From Collinsella sp. An7 (GTDB taxonomy: Bacteria; Actinomycetota; Coriobacteriia; Coriobacteriales; Coriobacteriaceae), in assembly GCF_002159335.1 (NCBI RefSeq), contig NZ_NFHP01000006.1, positions 62,001-126,000 of the forward strand: DNA of 64,000 nucleotides. Direction: 5' to 3'. The first letter of the stretch is position 1; each line of letters begins with the position of its first letter. The notes beneath the pieces are model-generated. The model was not told the origin of the DNA and did no database searches. It saw nothing but the letters and a program-made list of their open reading frames with translations. Made by a program: the position numbers and the translations under genes. Of this stretch, positions 44,133 to 52,920 are shown piece by piece.

Positions 44133-44324
44133 ATGGATCCGATTCTTGCTGAGGTCTACTCGACCGTTCTGCCCGCTGCCCCGTTTGTAATCGCTGCCTA
44201 CGTGGGCATCTGGGTCGTGCTCGCGGTCTACGTGTTCGTTCTGTCGCGGCGCGCCAAGCGCACCGAGCGCGACCTCGATGCCCTCAAGCGCGCTCTCGAT
44301 GCCCGCGACCGCGAGCACGAGTAG
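44133..44324 (+). CDS. ccmD: CcmD-like small membrane protein
   Basis: A 63-residue protein with one membrane helix (about 14-36) followed by a basic, then charged helical tail (RRAKRTERDLDALKRALDARD). Size, topology and place directly after ccmC (2-base gap) match CcmD, which stabilises the CcmABC-CcmE complex. Sequence conservation in CcmD is low, so the call rests on context. Confidence 0.75.
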   Translation: MDPILAEVYSTVLPAAPFVIAAYVGIWVVLAVYVFVLSRRAKRTERDLDALKRALDARDREHE

Positions 44325-44370
44325 CACCGCTTGCGCCCGAGTGCGGCACGGCTTCTATCAGGGGCTTTGC

Positions 44371-44400
44371 CCGATATGTGGAGCAAGCTCCACATATCGG
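44371..44400. terminator. Perfect 14-bp hairpin after the ccm operon
   Basis: CCGATATGTGGAGC / GCTCCACATATCGG with a 2-base AA loop, 46 bases after ccmD. No T-run, but position fits an operon end. Confidence 0.55.
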
Positions 44401-44410
44401 CGCTGTCCAT

Positions 44411-44439
44411 TTGCAATTGGACCTCTGGGCGCGTAATAT
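44411..44439 (+). promoter_or_regulatory. Promoter of the initiator tRNA
   Basis: TTGCAA, 17-base spacer, TAATAT: a near-consensus housekeeping promoter 31 bases before the tRNA. Confidence 0.75.
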
Positions 44440-44469
44440 ACTCTCTTGCGCAACAGCGCATTCCCAATT

Positions 44470-44546
44470 GCGGGGTGGAGCAGTCTGGTAGCTCGCTGGG
44501 CTCATAACCCAGAGGTCGTAGGTTCAAATCCTGCCCCCGCGACCAA
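44470..44546 (+). tRNA. Initiator tRNA-fMet (anticodon CAT), CCA encoded
   Basis: A 77-nt cloverleaf with anticodon CAT in CTCATAA. The anticodon stem has the three consecutive G-C pairs (GGG/CCC) and the D stem the A11-U24 pair diagnostic of initiator tRNA; the end pair is a weak U1-G72. T arm GTAGG-TTCAAAT-CCTGC and encoded CCA are intact. Its 3' half is copied in degenerate form at 47536, marking it as an integration site. Confidence 0.93.
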
Positions 44547-44730
44547 GAACTTTACGCCTGAACTGGTAAAACGGTTTAGGCGTTTTCTTATATTTCAGGT
44601 GAACACCTGCCGAAATGGTCGGCGAGTGCGCAGTACCGACAAACTGAAACACCTCTGCTCTCCCAACCACCAGTCGAAGCCGCAAAAGCGCCCGTTACGA
44701 AGTCCGCTAGAACGCCCTTCATGGTGTCCT

Positions 44731-44790
44731 TGCGACATCTGCGATGTTGCTGCGACAAATTGGTGTCGCAGAAACATCGCAGATGTCGCA
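44731..44790. repeat. 27-bp palindrome with 6-base loop inside the island
   Basis: TGCGACATCTGCGATGTT followed by GCTGCGACA, loop AATTGG, then the inverted copy ending at 44790; one mismatch in 27. It could be a recombination or terminator structure. Confidence 0.75.
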
Positions 44791-45180
44791 GATGCCCAGC
44801 GGACAAAAAGCCGGACAAGATGGTCGCGGAATCTACCTGGAGTAACAGATTCTCCTTTATCGGTCCCTCTGCGATGCCCTCGTCCGTGCTGTTTTCAGCG
44901 ATGCCCACGCAGTCCATAATCTTCTCTGCTGTTCCGTGGCAACCGCCCGTGGACCGAAACGCCATGATGGGTCCGCGACGGACACCATCTCTAATCGATG
45001 CCTATCTGGTGGCGCCTCGGGAGGCTCCGATGTGTTACGAAGAATGCCCCTAAGTGCGTCGATCGCCGTACGTTGCCTCTGTCCGTGCGAGTTACACCCC
45101 CCCGCGAAGCAGGGAATTAATCTCATAATCTTGGAGACCGCGACTACGCCTACGCGGGAGGCTGTGTTTGGGTCTCCATA

Positions 45181-45612
45181 TTGAGGGGCCTTGGCACCGA
45201 GGTTCCCGCAAGTGTTGACGAGGTTGTTCGCGCGGTGGCGCGCGCAAATAAGTGGATCGTCGCGCCGGCTGGCGACGCGGCGCTCAATGCGCTGGGGCTC
45301 GACACCCAGGTGCCGGCGCGTCACGTCTACGTGAGCAGCGGACCCTACAAGACCTATTTCTACGGCCCGTATGCGATTGAGCTGAGACACCGCGCGAACC
45401 GCGATCTCCTCGACTGCTCACCCGTCACCCGCACTGTCATCCAAGCGCTCAGGGCGCTCGGGAGGGATGGGGCGAACGACGAGACCGTGTCCGCCCTCGC
45501 ATGGAATCTCACCGACGAGGATGCGGATGCCTTGCTGGAGGAGTCGAAGGGGCTCGCCTCGTGGATTGCCGAGGTTGCCAAGAGAATATGGAAGGAACGA
45601 CACGATGGATAG
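45181..45612 (+). pseudogene. AbiEi/DUF6088-type antitoxin, 5'-truncated
   Basis: The 143-residue frame matches the C-terminal two thirds of DUF6088/AbiEi antitoxins: ASVDEVVRAVARANKWIVAPAGDAALN, ALGLDTQVPARHVYVSSGPY, LRALGRDGANDETVSALAWN, LTDEDADALLEESK. The usual N-terminal winged helix (about 60 residues) is not in frame; upstream sequence is shifted and broken. No Shine-Dalgarno is seen at 45181. Its stop overlaps the toxin start (ATGGATAG), the normal coupled layout. In the intact type IV system the antitoxin represses the operon and counteracts the nucleotidyltransferase toxin. Confidence 0.7.
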
Positions 45613-46392
45613 AATCGCGGGTGCAGACGCGGTGGAGCGCAAGCTCGTTTTCGAGGCGACGGCAGAGTGCCTCGGTACGACGCTGTCGGTCGTGGAGAAG
45701 GACTTCTGGGTGTGCTACATCCTCGAGCACCTGTTCCACCGTTGACCGCTCTCGGAATCGTTCACTTTCAAAGGAGGCACGAGCCTGTCCAAGGCGTTCC
45801 ACCTTATCCAGCGTTTCTCAAAGAGCGTGGACCTCATACTCGACTGGAGGGTATTGGGATACGGGCGCGACGAGCCGTGGGAGCCGAGGAGCAACTCAGC
45901 CCAGGAGCGCTTCAAGGCCGATGCTGCGAGAAGGACAGCCGAATACCTGAGAAATACGTTCTCCCCGGCGCTCGTGGGCTTTTCGACGACGGTCAGGACG
46001 GTAAGCCCCCTACGGACGTTCTGGGAGAAGGCGACGATCGTCCACCAAGAGGCCATGCGTCCCGAGGGGAAACGCATACCGAGACGCTACTCACGGCACT
46101 ACTACGACCTATACCGGCTCGGAAACTCCCCCGTCCTCGAGCAGGCGCTCGACGATACCGCGCTCCTCGCCCGCGTGGTGGAGTTCAAGGAGAGGTTCTA
46201 CCGCACGCCATGGGCACGGCTGGGCGAAGCGCGGCCGGGATCCCTTAGGCTGGTTCCACCGGAGTTCAGAATCGAGGAGCTGAAGGCTGGCTACCGGTCG
46301 ATGGCCCCATGCTCTTCGGGGAGTACCCGACGTTCGAGGAGATCATACGGTACATGGGAGGCCTCGAGGAAGGTGTCAACGCGCTGAGCTGA
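45605..46392 (+). pseudogene. AbiEii/AbiGii nucleotidyltransferase toxin, multiply broken
   Basis: MDRIAGADAVERKLVFEATA...VVEKDFWVCYILEHLF is followed by an in-frame TGA at 45743, then FKGGTSLSKAFHLIQRFSKS, where the active-site G-G-T-S is kept but the following D-x-D region reads SVDLILDW. A middle portion appears deleted after AEYLRNTF. TFWEKATIVHQEAMRPEG and RYSRHYYDLYRLG are family-typical; a frameshift near 46305 moves the end (MLFGEYPTFEEIIRYMGGLE) to another frame ending at 46392. So nonsense, deletion and frameshift have accumulated. Confidence 0.8.
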
Positions 46393-46832
46393 GTCGGCGA
46401 TAAGGGAAACGAGCTATACCGTGCAAGGAAGCGTACTGTCCATAAGGGGCGTCTAAGTCCAATCCGGAGCGTTTGTCTCGGGGAACAAGTTTCGGCTATT
46501 CAAGGAAACTTGCTCTTGCGAGCATGAAGACACGCGAGGAAAGGTGATATCCGTGGTCGCGTTGCCGCGGGAGCTCCGGAGCGCGCTCGCGACGCGCGCT
46601 GAATGCGAAGGGGCATACGGGCATAGCCGATAGGAGTAGGAACCGAAGGACGCCACAGGAGCCCTTCCAGAAGATAGGAGGATTACGGGGGGGGTCGAGA
46701 GCGCCGCTCCGCCCGAATTGGCGGGGCCGATTGCCATACTGGCCGGGAGACGAGGCCTACATGCACTCCAATAGTGGGCAATGCCGCTGTTCCGGTGGGT
46801 AAATCCGGATTAGTCTGACAGTATGTATCAGA
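46393..46832. other. Unassigned island sequence
   Basis: About 440 bases without a recognisable gene; short frames on both strands lack ribosome sites and family resemblance. Probably degraded coding DNA. Confidence 0.35.
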
Positions 46833-47226
46833 ATGGATTGCGAAGTGCTTGTAGGCATGCTCCTGTCCGACGAGCTTCCAAGTGAGTTTTGCCATAAGAG
46901 GGGCGAGAAGGTAAGATGCCTCGGGCTTGCCGAGGAGAAGGATGCAGACATGTGTGACGCAGCGCTTTGTGATGAGGCCGGCATGCCTGAGGAACTCTTC
47001 ATCGCTCTAGGACTCAATCGTTTCGAAAGGTGGTGCTCGGGGCGGTGTCGAAATCGTTGCTCACCTCTTTGAGCTAAATGGTTTCGTCCTCCCAATTGGT
47101 GATGAGAAGGTCGAGCAGTTCAGTATTGCTTTCGTTTGTCGCTTTTCTGGTCATGGGAGCTTCCAGAATGTGGGCGGTTTGTCCGAGTATGAGGAAGTTT
47201 TCGGGTGTAGCGACGAGTCTTTTTAA
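46833..47226 (+). pseudogene. Frameshifted unknown gene remnant
   Basis: An ATG-led 79-residue frame (KRGEKVRCLGLAEEKDAD, MPEELFIALGLNRFE) stops at 47072, while a second frame that overlaps its end continues with protein-like sequence (EIVAHLFELNGFVLPIGDEK, CRFSGHGSFQNVGGLSEYEE) to a TAA at 47224-47226. I read this as one gene with a frameshift near 47030. The family is not recognised. A further 61-residue frame at 47278-47463 is also of unknown origin. Confidence 0.4.
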
Positions 47227-47535
47227 TTTCATGGGCGAAGGGCGCGCTCGGACGAGGTCATATCCGACGTAGTCTTCATGGCGCGCGCATCGATTGGGGC
47301 TGAGTGGATTGAGGGTTGCGCGACGAGGAGTCTAGAGCCTGTGTCGGGGGATGCATTCGACAAGGACTTTCAGGTGGAGGCGGGGATAGGCGCAGTGACC
47401 GTTCATTTTGTGGCAGAAGTTGTGGCAGCGATACGGCTGCCATGGGCTACCACAGATCTCTAAGAATTGCTTCCGGTTGTCGTCGTTTGAGCTAGAGACT
47501 GCCCTTGCTTTCCACGATTGTTTTCAGCCTACTTC

Positions 47536-47596
47536 GGTAGGGTTCCTCATAGCCCGGAGGCTGTAGGTTCAGAGCCTGTTCCCGTGATCAAGAACT
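47536..47596 (+). repeat. Degenerate tRNA-fMet 3' half, probable att remnant
   Basis: Beginning GGTAG and continuing CTCATA-GCCCGGAGG, GTAGGTTCAGAGCCTG, CCCGTGATCAAGAAC, it matches the tRNA 3' half and 5-7 bases beyond the CCA (CAAGAAC) at roughly 39 of 49 positions. It cannot fold as a full tRNA. It marks the far end of the island. Confidence 0.7.
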
Positions 47597-47959
47597 CGCA
47601 GCTTGTGGGTCATATGGTGCCGAGCTTTTCTTCACGTGCCCCCTCATGGGTTTTAGGAGCGCTGTTTTCCGGTTCCAGGTGCGTCATCAATCATAACGTC
47701 AACGGTTTACGAAGCAGCATGTCCAAATGGTCGAGTTATCCCATGGAGGCCATTGACTTATGCCGTATGCCGTCCGAGAGCGCAACGCCATCGCATGCTG
47801 TCACAGCGGCATGGGCGGACAGCCGTGGCGGTTTGCGGCTGGGCAATCGCCGCAGCCCTTTGACCCCGTACGCCAGCTCCGCCGATCCTCAGACCACGAC
47901 CGCTCTAGCATGCAAACCGTTATTATGAAGGGCATCGACTTCCAGCCGAAGGAGCAACT
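47597..47959. other. Intergenic region before the RpiR regulator
   Basis: About 360 bases; presumably holds the promoter of the regulator (AT-rich patch near 47690-47710). Open frames here overlap the regulator in a shadow frame and are not credible. Confidence 0.35.
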
Positions 47960-48739
47960 ATGCAGCACCGCTTCGAAGACCTCGTCAGCACGCATTTTGA
48001 CTCGCTCGGCGAAAACGACATGCTCTGCTTGCGTTACGTGGTCGCGCATCGCGATGCGGTCTGCGACATGGGTATCGAGGAGCTTGCGCACGCCTGCTCG
48101 GTCTCGCGCTCGACGGTCATGCGCTTCGCCCAAAAGCTCGACCTTCACGGCTTCACCGAGCTCAAAACGCTGCTCAAATGGGAGCGCGATGCCCAGCAGC
48201 GTCCGTCGCTCGACATGGTTGACGAAGCCTGTGAGGCCAGTATCAGCACCATCCGCTCTTTTCGCAACCTCGACTGCACTGATTTCTGTCACGACCTTGC
48301 TCATGCGCGACGCATCTTTTCGTTTGGCACGGGCAACCTACAGAAGTCCGCGTGTCGTGAGTTCAAGCGCAACCTGCTGGGGCTCGGCTGCCTAGTCGAC
48401 AACATCGCCGGTGAGAGCGAGCTCGCCAAGACCATCCCGCTCATGCAGCCCGACGACCTTGTGTTCATCGTGTCGCAACGCGGGGAATCCGAGTACCTCC
48501 GCCGTTCCATCGCTCAAATTGCCGCACGCGGCGTGACCATCGCATCTCTCACGCTTACCAGCAACAATTACCTCGCCAACCACGCTCAGCACGCGCTCTT
48601 TGTGCACCCCCACCAGATTGAGATTGGCGCGGCGGTGCCCTTTCATTCAAACGCCGCCGTCTTCTTTGTGGTCGAGCTCATCGGCGTCAAGTTTGCCGAG
48701 TACCTGCAGGCGCAGCAGACGCCGCGGGCGCAGGACTGA
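47960..48739 (+). CDS. RpiR/MurR-family transcriptional regulator
   Basis: A 259-residue regulator: N-terminal helix-turn-helix (about 1-77; MGIEELAHACSVSRSTVMRFAQKLDLHGFTELK) and C-terminal SIS sugar-phosphate-binding domain (about 105-240; ARRIFSFGTGNLQKSACREF, VFIVSQRGES). The ligand should be a phosphosugar, and the downstream 6-phospho-alpha-glucosidase and PTS permease suggest a disaccharide phosphate such as maltose-6-P. GAAGGAG precedes the ATG. A 300-base gap separates it from the glycosidase. Confidence 0.92.
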   Translation: MQHRFEDLVSTHFDSLGENDMLCLRYVVAHRDAVCDMGIEELAHACSVSRSTVMRFAQKLDLHGFTELKTLLKWERDAQQRPSLDMVDEACEASISTIRSFRNLDCTDFCHDLAHARRIFSFGTGNLQKSACREFKRNLLGLGCLVDNIAGESELAKTIPLMQPDDLVFIVSQRGESEYLRRSIAQIAARGVTIASLTLTSNNYLANHAQHALFVHPHQIEIGAAVPFHSNAAVFFVVELIGVKFAEYLQAQQTPRAQD

Positions 48740-48986
48740 GTGTGAGCGTAGGCCCCCACGCAAACGCGTCTTTCGCGGTACCCACAGGACTTGCTTGCGC
48801 GTAGGTCCCCTGCAAGCCCGCGTCCACACGGTATCGCACCGCCTCGGACGCGTGCTCGGAATCGCTTCCCATGCCGCGCGGCCCACCTACGTGTCCCGTG
48901 AGCATTCACATCCGCTGTGATGTCTACCAGCTTTTGCCCGCTCGCCCTAAATGTCCTCTGACGTGCGCAAACGATGGATCTCCCCA

Positions 48987-48992
48987 TACAAT
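48987..48992 (+). promoter_or_regulatory. Possible -10 box of the alpha-glucoside operon
   Basis: TACAAT, with a weak TGCGCA 17 bases upstream, 48 bases before the glycosidase start. The rest of the 48740-49040 gap shows no gene. Confidence 0.35.
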
Positions 48993-49040
48993 CACAGCCA
49001 AAGCTAGCTTTTCCATTGGTTTCTACGGCGGGAGACAATC

Positions 49041-50390
49041 ATGAAGAAGTACAATGTCGTGCTCGTGGGCGGCGGGTCCATCCGCAATCCCGAAATGATG
49101 GCGACCCTTGTGCGCTATAAAGAGAAATTCCCCATCGGGCGCTTCGTCCTCTATGACATCGATCAGAAGCGCCAGGAGATCATGGCCCAGTACGGCCAGA
49201 TCCTGTTCCGCGAGTACTACCCCGAGATGGACGAGTTCATCTGGACCGACGATCCTGATGTCGCCTTTGCAGACATCGACTTCGCCCTCATGCAAATCCG
49301 CTCTGGCAACATGGAGATGCGTGAGAAAGACGAGAAGATTCCGCTCAAGCACGGTCTTGTGGGCCAGGAGACCTGCGGTGCGGGCGGCTTTGCGTACGGT
49401 CTGCGCTCTATTCCTGAGATTGTCGAGATTATCAAGAAGATCCGCGAGCTCTCGCCCGAGGCATGGATTATCAACTACTCCAATCCGGCTGCCATTGTCG
49501 CTGAGGCAACGCGCCGCATCTTCCCCGGTGACTACAAAATCCTGAACATCTGCGACATGCCTATCGCCATCATGGAGCGCTATGCCGAGATGCTCGGCTG
49601 CTCGCGCCACGATTTTGAACCGCGCTATTTCGGTCTCAACCACTATGGCTGGTTCACGCATGTCTACGACAAAAAGACTGGCGAGGACCTTGCACCACGC
49701 ATCAAGAAATGCCTGCTCGACGGCTATACCTTCGGTTTGGGCGACGAGGAGCACACGCTCGACCCGTCGTGGATCGAGACCTACAACACCATGGCCGATA
49801 TGCTGCGCGACTTCCCCGAGTATCTGCCCAACACATATCTCAAGTACTATCTCTATCCCAACCGTGTGGTCGAGCACTCCGATCCCAACCACACGCGCTA
49901 CGATGAGATCATGGAGGGCAAGTACCCCCGCGTGCACAAGAAGCTCAACGAGATCATTGCGGCTAACGCCATCCGCGGCACCAAGTACGACCTCGACAAC
50001 ACCACCTCGGTCCACGCATCGTATATTTTTGAGCTGGCGACAAGCATTCTCAACAACGAGAACGAGATCTTTCTCGTCATCGTGAAGAACAACGGGACAA
50101 TCCCCAATCTTGACCCAGAAGCAATGGTCGAGGTTGCCTGCCGTGTTGGCATCAACGGTCCCGAGCCGCTTTCGATGGAGCCCATAGGCACGTTCTACAA
50201 GGGCATGATAGAGAGCCAGCATGCTTATGAGCGCCTAGCGGTTGACGGCCTGCTCGAGAAGGACAAGGGCAAGCTGCTGCAGGCCCTCACGCTCAACCGC
50301 ACTATCTCGGACGCCGATCGTGCGCGAGCCGTGCTCGACGACCTCATCGATGCCAACAAGGACTACTGGGGTGCCGATTTTCGCGCGTAA
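49041..50390 (+). CDS. malH: 6-phospho-alpha-glucosidase (GH4)
   Basis: A 449-residue family 4 glycosidase, NAD- and Mn-dependent. NAD-binding VVLVGGGSIRNPEMM lies at the start; the metal ligand Cys171 is in CDMPI and His201 in GLNHYGWF, at the same positions as in characterised 6-phospho-alpha-glucosidases such as GlvA/MalH. The oxidative-elimination catalytic Asp lies near RSGNMEMREKDEKIPLKHG. It hydrolyses maltose-6-phosphate and related alpha-glucoside phosphates in the cytoplasm after PTS import. GGGAG precedes the ATG. The PTS permease follows 80 bases on. Codon use follows the host. Confidence 0.92.
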   Translation: MKKYNVVLVGGGSIRNPEMMATLVRYKEKFPIGRFVLYDIDQKRQEIMAQYGQILFREYYPEMDEFIWTDDPDVAFADIDFALMQIRSGNMEMREKDEKIPLKHGLVGQETCGAGGFAYGLRSIPEIVEIIKKIRELSPEAWIINYSNPAAIVAEATRRIFPGDYKILNICDMPIAIMERYAEMLGCSRHDFEPRYFGLNHYGWFTHVYDKKTGEDLAPRIKKCLLDGYTFGLGDEEHTLDPSWIETYNTMADMLRDFPEYLPNTYLKYYLYPNRVVEHSDPNHTRYDEIMEGKYPRVHKKLNEIIAANAIRGTKYDLDNTTSVHASYIFELATSILNNENEIFLVIVKNNGTIPNLDPEAMVEVACRVGINGPEPLSMEPIGTFYKGMIESQHAYERLAVDGLLEKDKGKLLQALTLNRTISDADRARAVLDDLIDANKDYWGADFRA

Positions 50391-50469
50391 CATAGCGCGT
50401 GCCACTTGGGCGCGCGCTCGCCTGTGCGCCCTTGAGCAACTATCCGATGTTTACTAAGAGGGGTGTGTT

Positions 50470-52086
50470 TTGAAAGGAACATTAATCGAGAAGTTCCAGC
50501 GCTTTGGCGGTGCCATGTACACGCCGGTCGTGCTGTTCACCTTCCCGGGCATGATCGTGGGCCTGTGCGCGATCTTCCGCAATGCGTCCATTATGGGCGG
50601 GCTCGCTGCCGACGGTACGATGTGGAGCCAAATCTGGTACATGATCTACGAGGGCGCGCAAATGGTTTTCCGCCAGATGCCGCTGCTCTTCGCCATGGCC
50701 CTGCCCATCGGCCTTGCCAAGAAGCAAGTTGGTCGCTGCGTCTTTGAGGCCATTGCCGTTTACCTGACCTTCAATTACTTCTTGTCGGCCATCCTCACTA
50801 ACTGGGGCGTCAACTTTGGTATCGATTTTGCCAACATGACGACTGACGACACGGGTATCACGTTGATCGCGAGCATCAAGACACTTGACACCGGTATTGC
50901 CGGCTCGCTAATCGTGGGTGCCATCGTTGTGTGGCTGCACAATCGCTACTACGAGTTCAAGCTCCCCGAGTGGCTCGGCGTGTTTAAGGGCGCTGCGTTC
51001 ATCTACGTGCTCGGCTTCTTTGCGATGATCCCGCTCGCACTCGCCTTCGCCATCATCTGGCCGCAGATCCAGATTGGGTTCGAGAACATGCAGACCTTCT
51101 TTATGAGCAGCGGTGTCGTGGGCGTGTTCTGCTACACCACGCTTTCGCGCCTGCTCATCCCCGTGGGCCTGCACCACTTCATCTACATGCCGTTCAACTA
51201 TGGTGACGCTGTGGTCGCCGGTGGCCTCAAGGCCTACTGGTCCACGCACGTGATCGAGTTCTCGCAGTACCAGGGCAACCTCGCCGATATCTTCCCCGAG
51301 GGCCGCTTCCTTACGCTCGGCTATGCTAAGGTCTTCGGTTCGCCGGGTATCGCCGCCGCGTTCTACTTCACCGCGCCCAAAGAGAAGCGCCCGCAGGTGC
51401 TCGCGCTCATGCTTCCCGTCACGCTGACCGCCGTTATTGCGGGCATCACCGAGCCCATCGAGTTCACCTTCCTGTTTGTGGCACCGCTGCTCTTTGTGGT
51501 GCATAGCATCCTGGCCGGTGCTCTTGCCGCAGTCGAGTGCCTTTTTGGCGTGGTCAACGGCTCTGCCGGCAACCTCATCGAGTTCGCTCTCATGAACTGG
51601 ATTCCGCTGTGGAGCACGCAGAGCACTATGTGGATCAAGCAGATCGTCATCGGTCTCGTGTTTACCGGCATTTGGTTCGTGGTCTTCTACTTCCTTATCA
51701 CCAAGCTCAACCTCAAGACGCCTGGTCGCGAGGACGCTGAGATCCGTCTGTACAGCAAGGCCGAGTATCGTGAGCGCCAGGCCGCGCTCGCTGCTGAGGG
51801 CGCAGGCGGAGCCGGTGGTGTTGCTGACGCCGCCGCCGGCGGCGACGAGAACGGCCTCAAAGCAGTCGAGTTTCTCATGATGCTTGGCGGTGCCGAGAAC
51901 ATCGTCGACGTTACTAACTGCGCGACCCGCCTGCGCGTGACCGTTAAGGACGGCTCTAAAGTTTGCCCGGCTGACGATTTCAAGGCTGCCGGCGCCTATG
52001 GTTTGGTTGTTAACGGCAACGCTATCCAGGTCATCGTGGGTATGGATGTCTCCATTGTGCGCGAGCGCTTTGAGAATCTCCTGTAG
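50470..52086 (+). CDS. PTS alpha-glucoside transporter EIICB
   Basis: A 538-residue permease. The IIC domain (about 1-425) starts FQRFGGAMYTPVVLFTFPGM and has GLHHFIYMPFNYGDA and GITEPIEFTFLF, the substrate and phosphotransfer region of the glucose superfamily, alpha-glucoside branch (MalX/GlvC). A charged Ala/Gly linker leads to IIB (about 460-538), with the phosphorylated Cys484 in TNCATRLRV. No IIA domain is fused, so EIIA comes from elsewhere. The start is TTG at 50470, supported by AAGAGGGG about six bases upstream and by the family N-terminus. Confidence 0.92.
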   Translation: MKGTLIEKFQRFGGAMYTPVVLFTFPGMIVGLCAIFRNASIMGGLAADGTMWSQIWYMIYEGAQMVFRQMPLLFAMALPIGLAKKQVGRCVFEAIAVYLTFNYFLSAILTNWGVNFGIDFANMTTDDTGITLIASIKTLDTGIAGSLIVGAIVVWLHNRYYEFKLPEWLGVFKGAAFIYVLGFFAMIPLALAFAIIWPQIQIGFENMQTFFMSSGVVGVFCYTTLSRLLIPVGLHHFIYMPFNYGDAVVAGGLKAYWSTHVIEFSQYQGNLADIFPEGRFLTLGYAKVFGSPGIAAAFYFTAPKEKRPQVLALMLPVTLTAVIAGITEPIEFTFLFVAPLLFVVHSILAGALAAVECLFGVVNGSAGNLIEFALMNWIPLWSTQSTMWIKQIVIGLVFTGIWFVVFYFLITKLNLKTPGREDAEIRLYSKAEYRERQAALAAEGAGGAGGVADAAAGGDENGLKAVEFLMMLGGAENIVDVTNCATRLRVTVKDGSKVCPADDFKAAGAYGLVVNGNAIQVIVGMDVSIVRERFENLL

Positions 52087-52201
52087 TCACACGTAACGAA
52101 CGTATCGGGCGCGGTTCCGCAGGGCGTGCGCCCGACACGTCGGATCTTCTCACCGCACCTTTACCTACATGCCTATCGAGCTATCGCCGAAAGGACCGAC
52201 C

Positions 52202-52663
52202 ATGAGTCTTCGCCTCGGTGCCATCGCCAAACCGCGCAACCTAATGCTTGCCGCCATCGTGTTGCTCGCCGCCTCCGTTGTGTTCTTCGCAATCTCCGTT
52301 CAAGCGATGACGGCAACGTCCGGCGCTGATCTGTTCACGGTACTCGAAACCAATCCCGTGGTAAGCGCCGATCTGCTTGCGACCTGCGGCAAGGTTCTCT
52401 CGGCCATGGTGCTGTTCCGACTGCTCGACAACGATGATGAAGGAGCCTTCCTGGCCGTTCCCTGCGGGCTGCTCGCTCTCTCCCAGTTTATGGTGCAGAG
52501 CTACGCGGCGGCGCTGTTGCTAGCTTTCGTAGTGGTGCAGAGCGGGTTTGATCTGCAGGGCTCTGCTAAGCGCGAGCTGGTGCGGGAGAGCATTCTGCCT
52601 GCTGCGATTCTGCTGCTGCATATTATCATCTTGGTGGTAAACCTGCGCATCATCACCGGTTAG
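52202..52663 (+). CDS. Small membrane protein of unknown function
   Basis: A 153-residue protein with four predicted membrane helices (about 12-32, 57-75, 80-112, 130-150) and no recognisable domain. GAAAGGA precedes the ATG at 52202. It lies 115 bases after the PTS gene in the same direction, so it may be the last member of the alpha-glucoside operon, and is followed by a long hairpin (52691-52757). No function can be named. Confidence 0.7.
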   Translation: MSLRLGAIAKPRNLMLAAIVLLAASVVFFAISVQAMTATSGADLFTVLETNPVVSADLLATCGKVLSAMVLFRLLDNDDEGAFLAVPCGLLALSQFMVQSYAAALLLAFVVVQSGFDLQGSAKRELVRESILPAAILLLHIIILVVNLRIITG

Positions 52664-52690
52664 AGGTATCGGGCGGGACGGTAGTCAGCC

Positions 52691-52757
52691 GTAACGTAAA
52701 CGGAGCTGCGCGCTAGCTTGCCTTTTGCGAGCTGGCGCGTAGTTTTGTCTGCGTTAC
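52691..52757 (+). terminator. 31-bp-stem hairpin after the membrane protein (element H)
   Basis: Arms 52691-52721 and 52727-52757 with a 5-base CTTTT loop. Thirty of 31 positions pair in plus-strand RNA, seven of them as G-U; only one A-C mismatch. No T-tract follows. Likely ends the alpha-glucoside operon. Confidence 0.7.
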
Positions 52758-52920
52758 AACCGCGTAGCCCCGGCGGTGCGACCAAACCGATTGCCGCCGC
52801 GGGGCGCGCCGTCCGCAACACGCCACGCCACGTGCGCAACAGCACACCACAATACCGAGCGCGCAGCAGCGCGCCACGATACAGCAGCGCGGCATCATGA
52901 CAATGTAGGCCATCTAGACG

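Larger units (their letters stand above)
44547..47596. mobile_element. Decayed genomic island at tRNA-fMet
   Basis: The 3-kb stretch between the tRNA and a degenerate copy of its 3' half has lower GC than its surroundings and holds no intact gene. It contains an AbiEi/AbiEii toxin-antitoxin remnant, a long palindrome and other fragments. No integrase is recognisable, so the element has lost its mobility genes. Confidence 0.6.

Noticed and set aside
44588-44965. 125-codon leftward frame across the island palindrome
   Set aside because: Its sequence is dictated by the palindrome and shows no family resemblance; not credible as a gene.
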